DNA from: Methylacidimicrobium tartarophylax
GTDB lineage: Bacteria; Verrucomicrobiota; Verrucomicrobiia; Methylacidiphilales; Methylacidiphilaceae
Direction of reading: 5' to 3'
DNA length: 64,000 bases
Assembly: GCF_902143375.2 (NCBI RefSeq)
Contig: NZ_CABFVA020000012.1
Span: 38,906-102,905 of the forward strand
Of this stretch, positions 63,823 to 64,000 are shown piece after piece; the stretch's first letter is position 1; each line of letters starts with the position of its first letter. The position numbers and the translations under genes were made by a program. Below the pieces are notes generated by a model. It was not told the DNA's origin and ran no database searches. It saw nothing but the letters and a program-made list of their open reading frames with translations.

Positions 63823-64000
63823 TCACCTCGAGGAGCCTGCGGCCGCCTCGCGCCGGCGCAGGGCCTCGGCATAGGCCGCTTCGTACTGCCCTGCGGTCTG
63901 CGTCCAGGAGAAGAGCTTCTCCATTCCCTCGGCTCGCAGCGCGGTCACGGTCGATGGAGAGTTTTTCCAGAGTTCGATCGCCCGCCGGCAGGCGGAGGCG
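63823..64000 (-). CDS. Probable glycogen/starch synthase, C-terminal end only
   Basis: The reverse strand reads an open C-terminal fragment of 58 codons before TGA (63825-63823). It includes the helix LWKNSPSTVTALRAEGMEKL, then FSWTQTAGQYEAAYAEAL. The FSW-xxTAxxYxxxYxxAL pattern is the typical end of GT5 glycogen synthases (GlgA). Some GT4 glycosyltransferases end similarly, so the assignment is tentative. The rest of the gene lies beyond base 64000. Confidence 0.6.
   Translation of the reverse strand, partial: ASACRRAIELWKNSPSTVTALRAEGMEKLFSWTQTAGQYEAAYAEALRRREAAAGSSR

Overview
This 64 kb window is a dense, GC-rich, chromosomal stretch from a Gram-negative bacterium. It carries a replication-origin locus (dnaA, dnaN and clustered DnaA boxes), an LptD-type outer-membrane assembly protein, dTDP-sugar genes, osmoregulated-periplasmic-glucan genes and PE-type phospholipid genes. 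The gene mix, base composition and archaeal-type RNA ligase would fit a verrucomicrobial organism, perhaps a Methylacidiphilum/Methylacidimicrobium relative. That placement is an impression from gene content only. There are no rRNAs, no CRISPR array, no phage genes and no recognisable transposase.

Layout. 1-2771: cysteine desulfurase and cysE (minus), aroE (plus). 2772-4717: origin region around dnaA, with DnaA-box-like 9-mers on both sides. 4718-8957: dnaN (with an internal parS-like site), an unknown ORF, lspA, and an OmpR/EnvZ-type two-component pair. 8940-13505 (minus): a tandemly duplicated GNA1162-like exported protein, hisC and a glutamine-synthetase-family gene. 13623-23515 (plus): nadA, ugd, purA, uppS-cdsA-psd-pssA (undecaprenyl diphosphate and phosphatidylserine/PE synthesis), tRNA-Tyr, lysine 2,3-aminomutase, and an RlmI-like methyltransferase. 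23487-30071: a glucan cluster of a GH3 beta-glucosidase divergent from opgG, an unknown coupled membrane protein and opgH. 30211-32781: two paralogous outer-membrane barrel proteins flanking an exported protein. 32954-38718: PEP synthase, an ADP-forming acyl-CoA synthetase/GNAT fusion and a PepSY protein. 38740-44264: tRNA-Val, parB, CAP protein, mutL, L,D-transpeptidase, ychF. 44415-51060: dTDP-sugar genes and lptD. 51227-57524: alcohol dehydrogenase, a duplicated exported protein, an MBL hydrolase, a DUF255 protein and pyrD. 57640-60654: an RNA ligase (Rnl3 type) facing its PIN-like partner, then mnmE. 60888-64000: priA, a three-cysteine AhpC, and the end of a probable glycogen synthase.

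The most notable items are: (i) a small dispersed repeat with terminal inverted repeats, whose ends supply start or stop codons of neighbouring genes; (ii) the archaeal-type RNA ligase and its partner, arranged tail to tail with a 54-bp coding overlap; (iii) an unknown protein translationally coupled between OpgG and OpgH; (iv) two unrelated exported proteins that each consist of two copies of the same domain; (v) an acyl-CoA synthetase/acetyltransferase fusion that keeps a candidate phospho-histidine; and (vi) a 14/16 parS match inside dnaN beside the origin. Convergent genes repeatedly overlap at their 3' ends, so the genome is compact.
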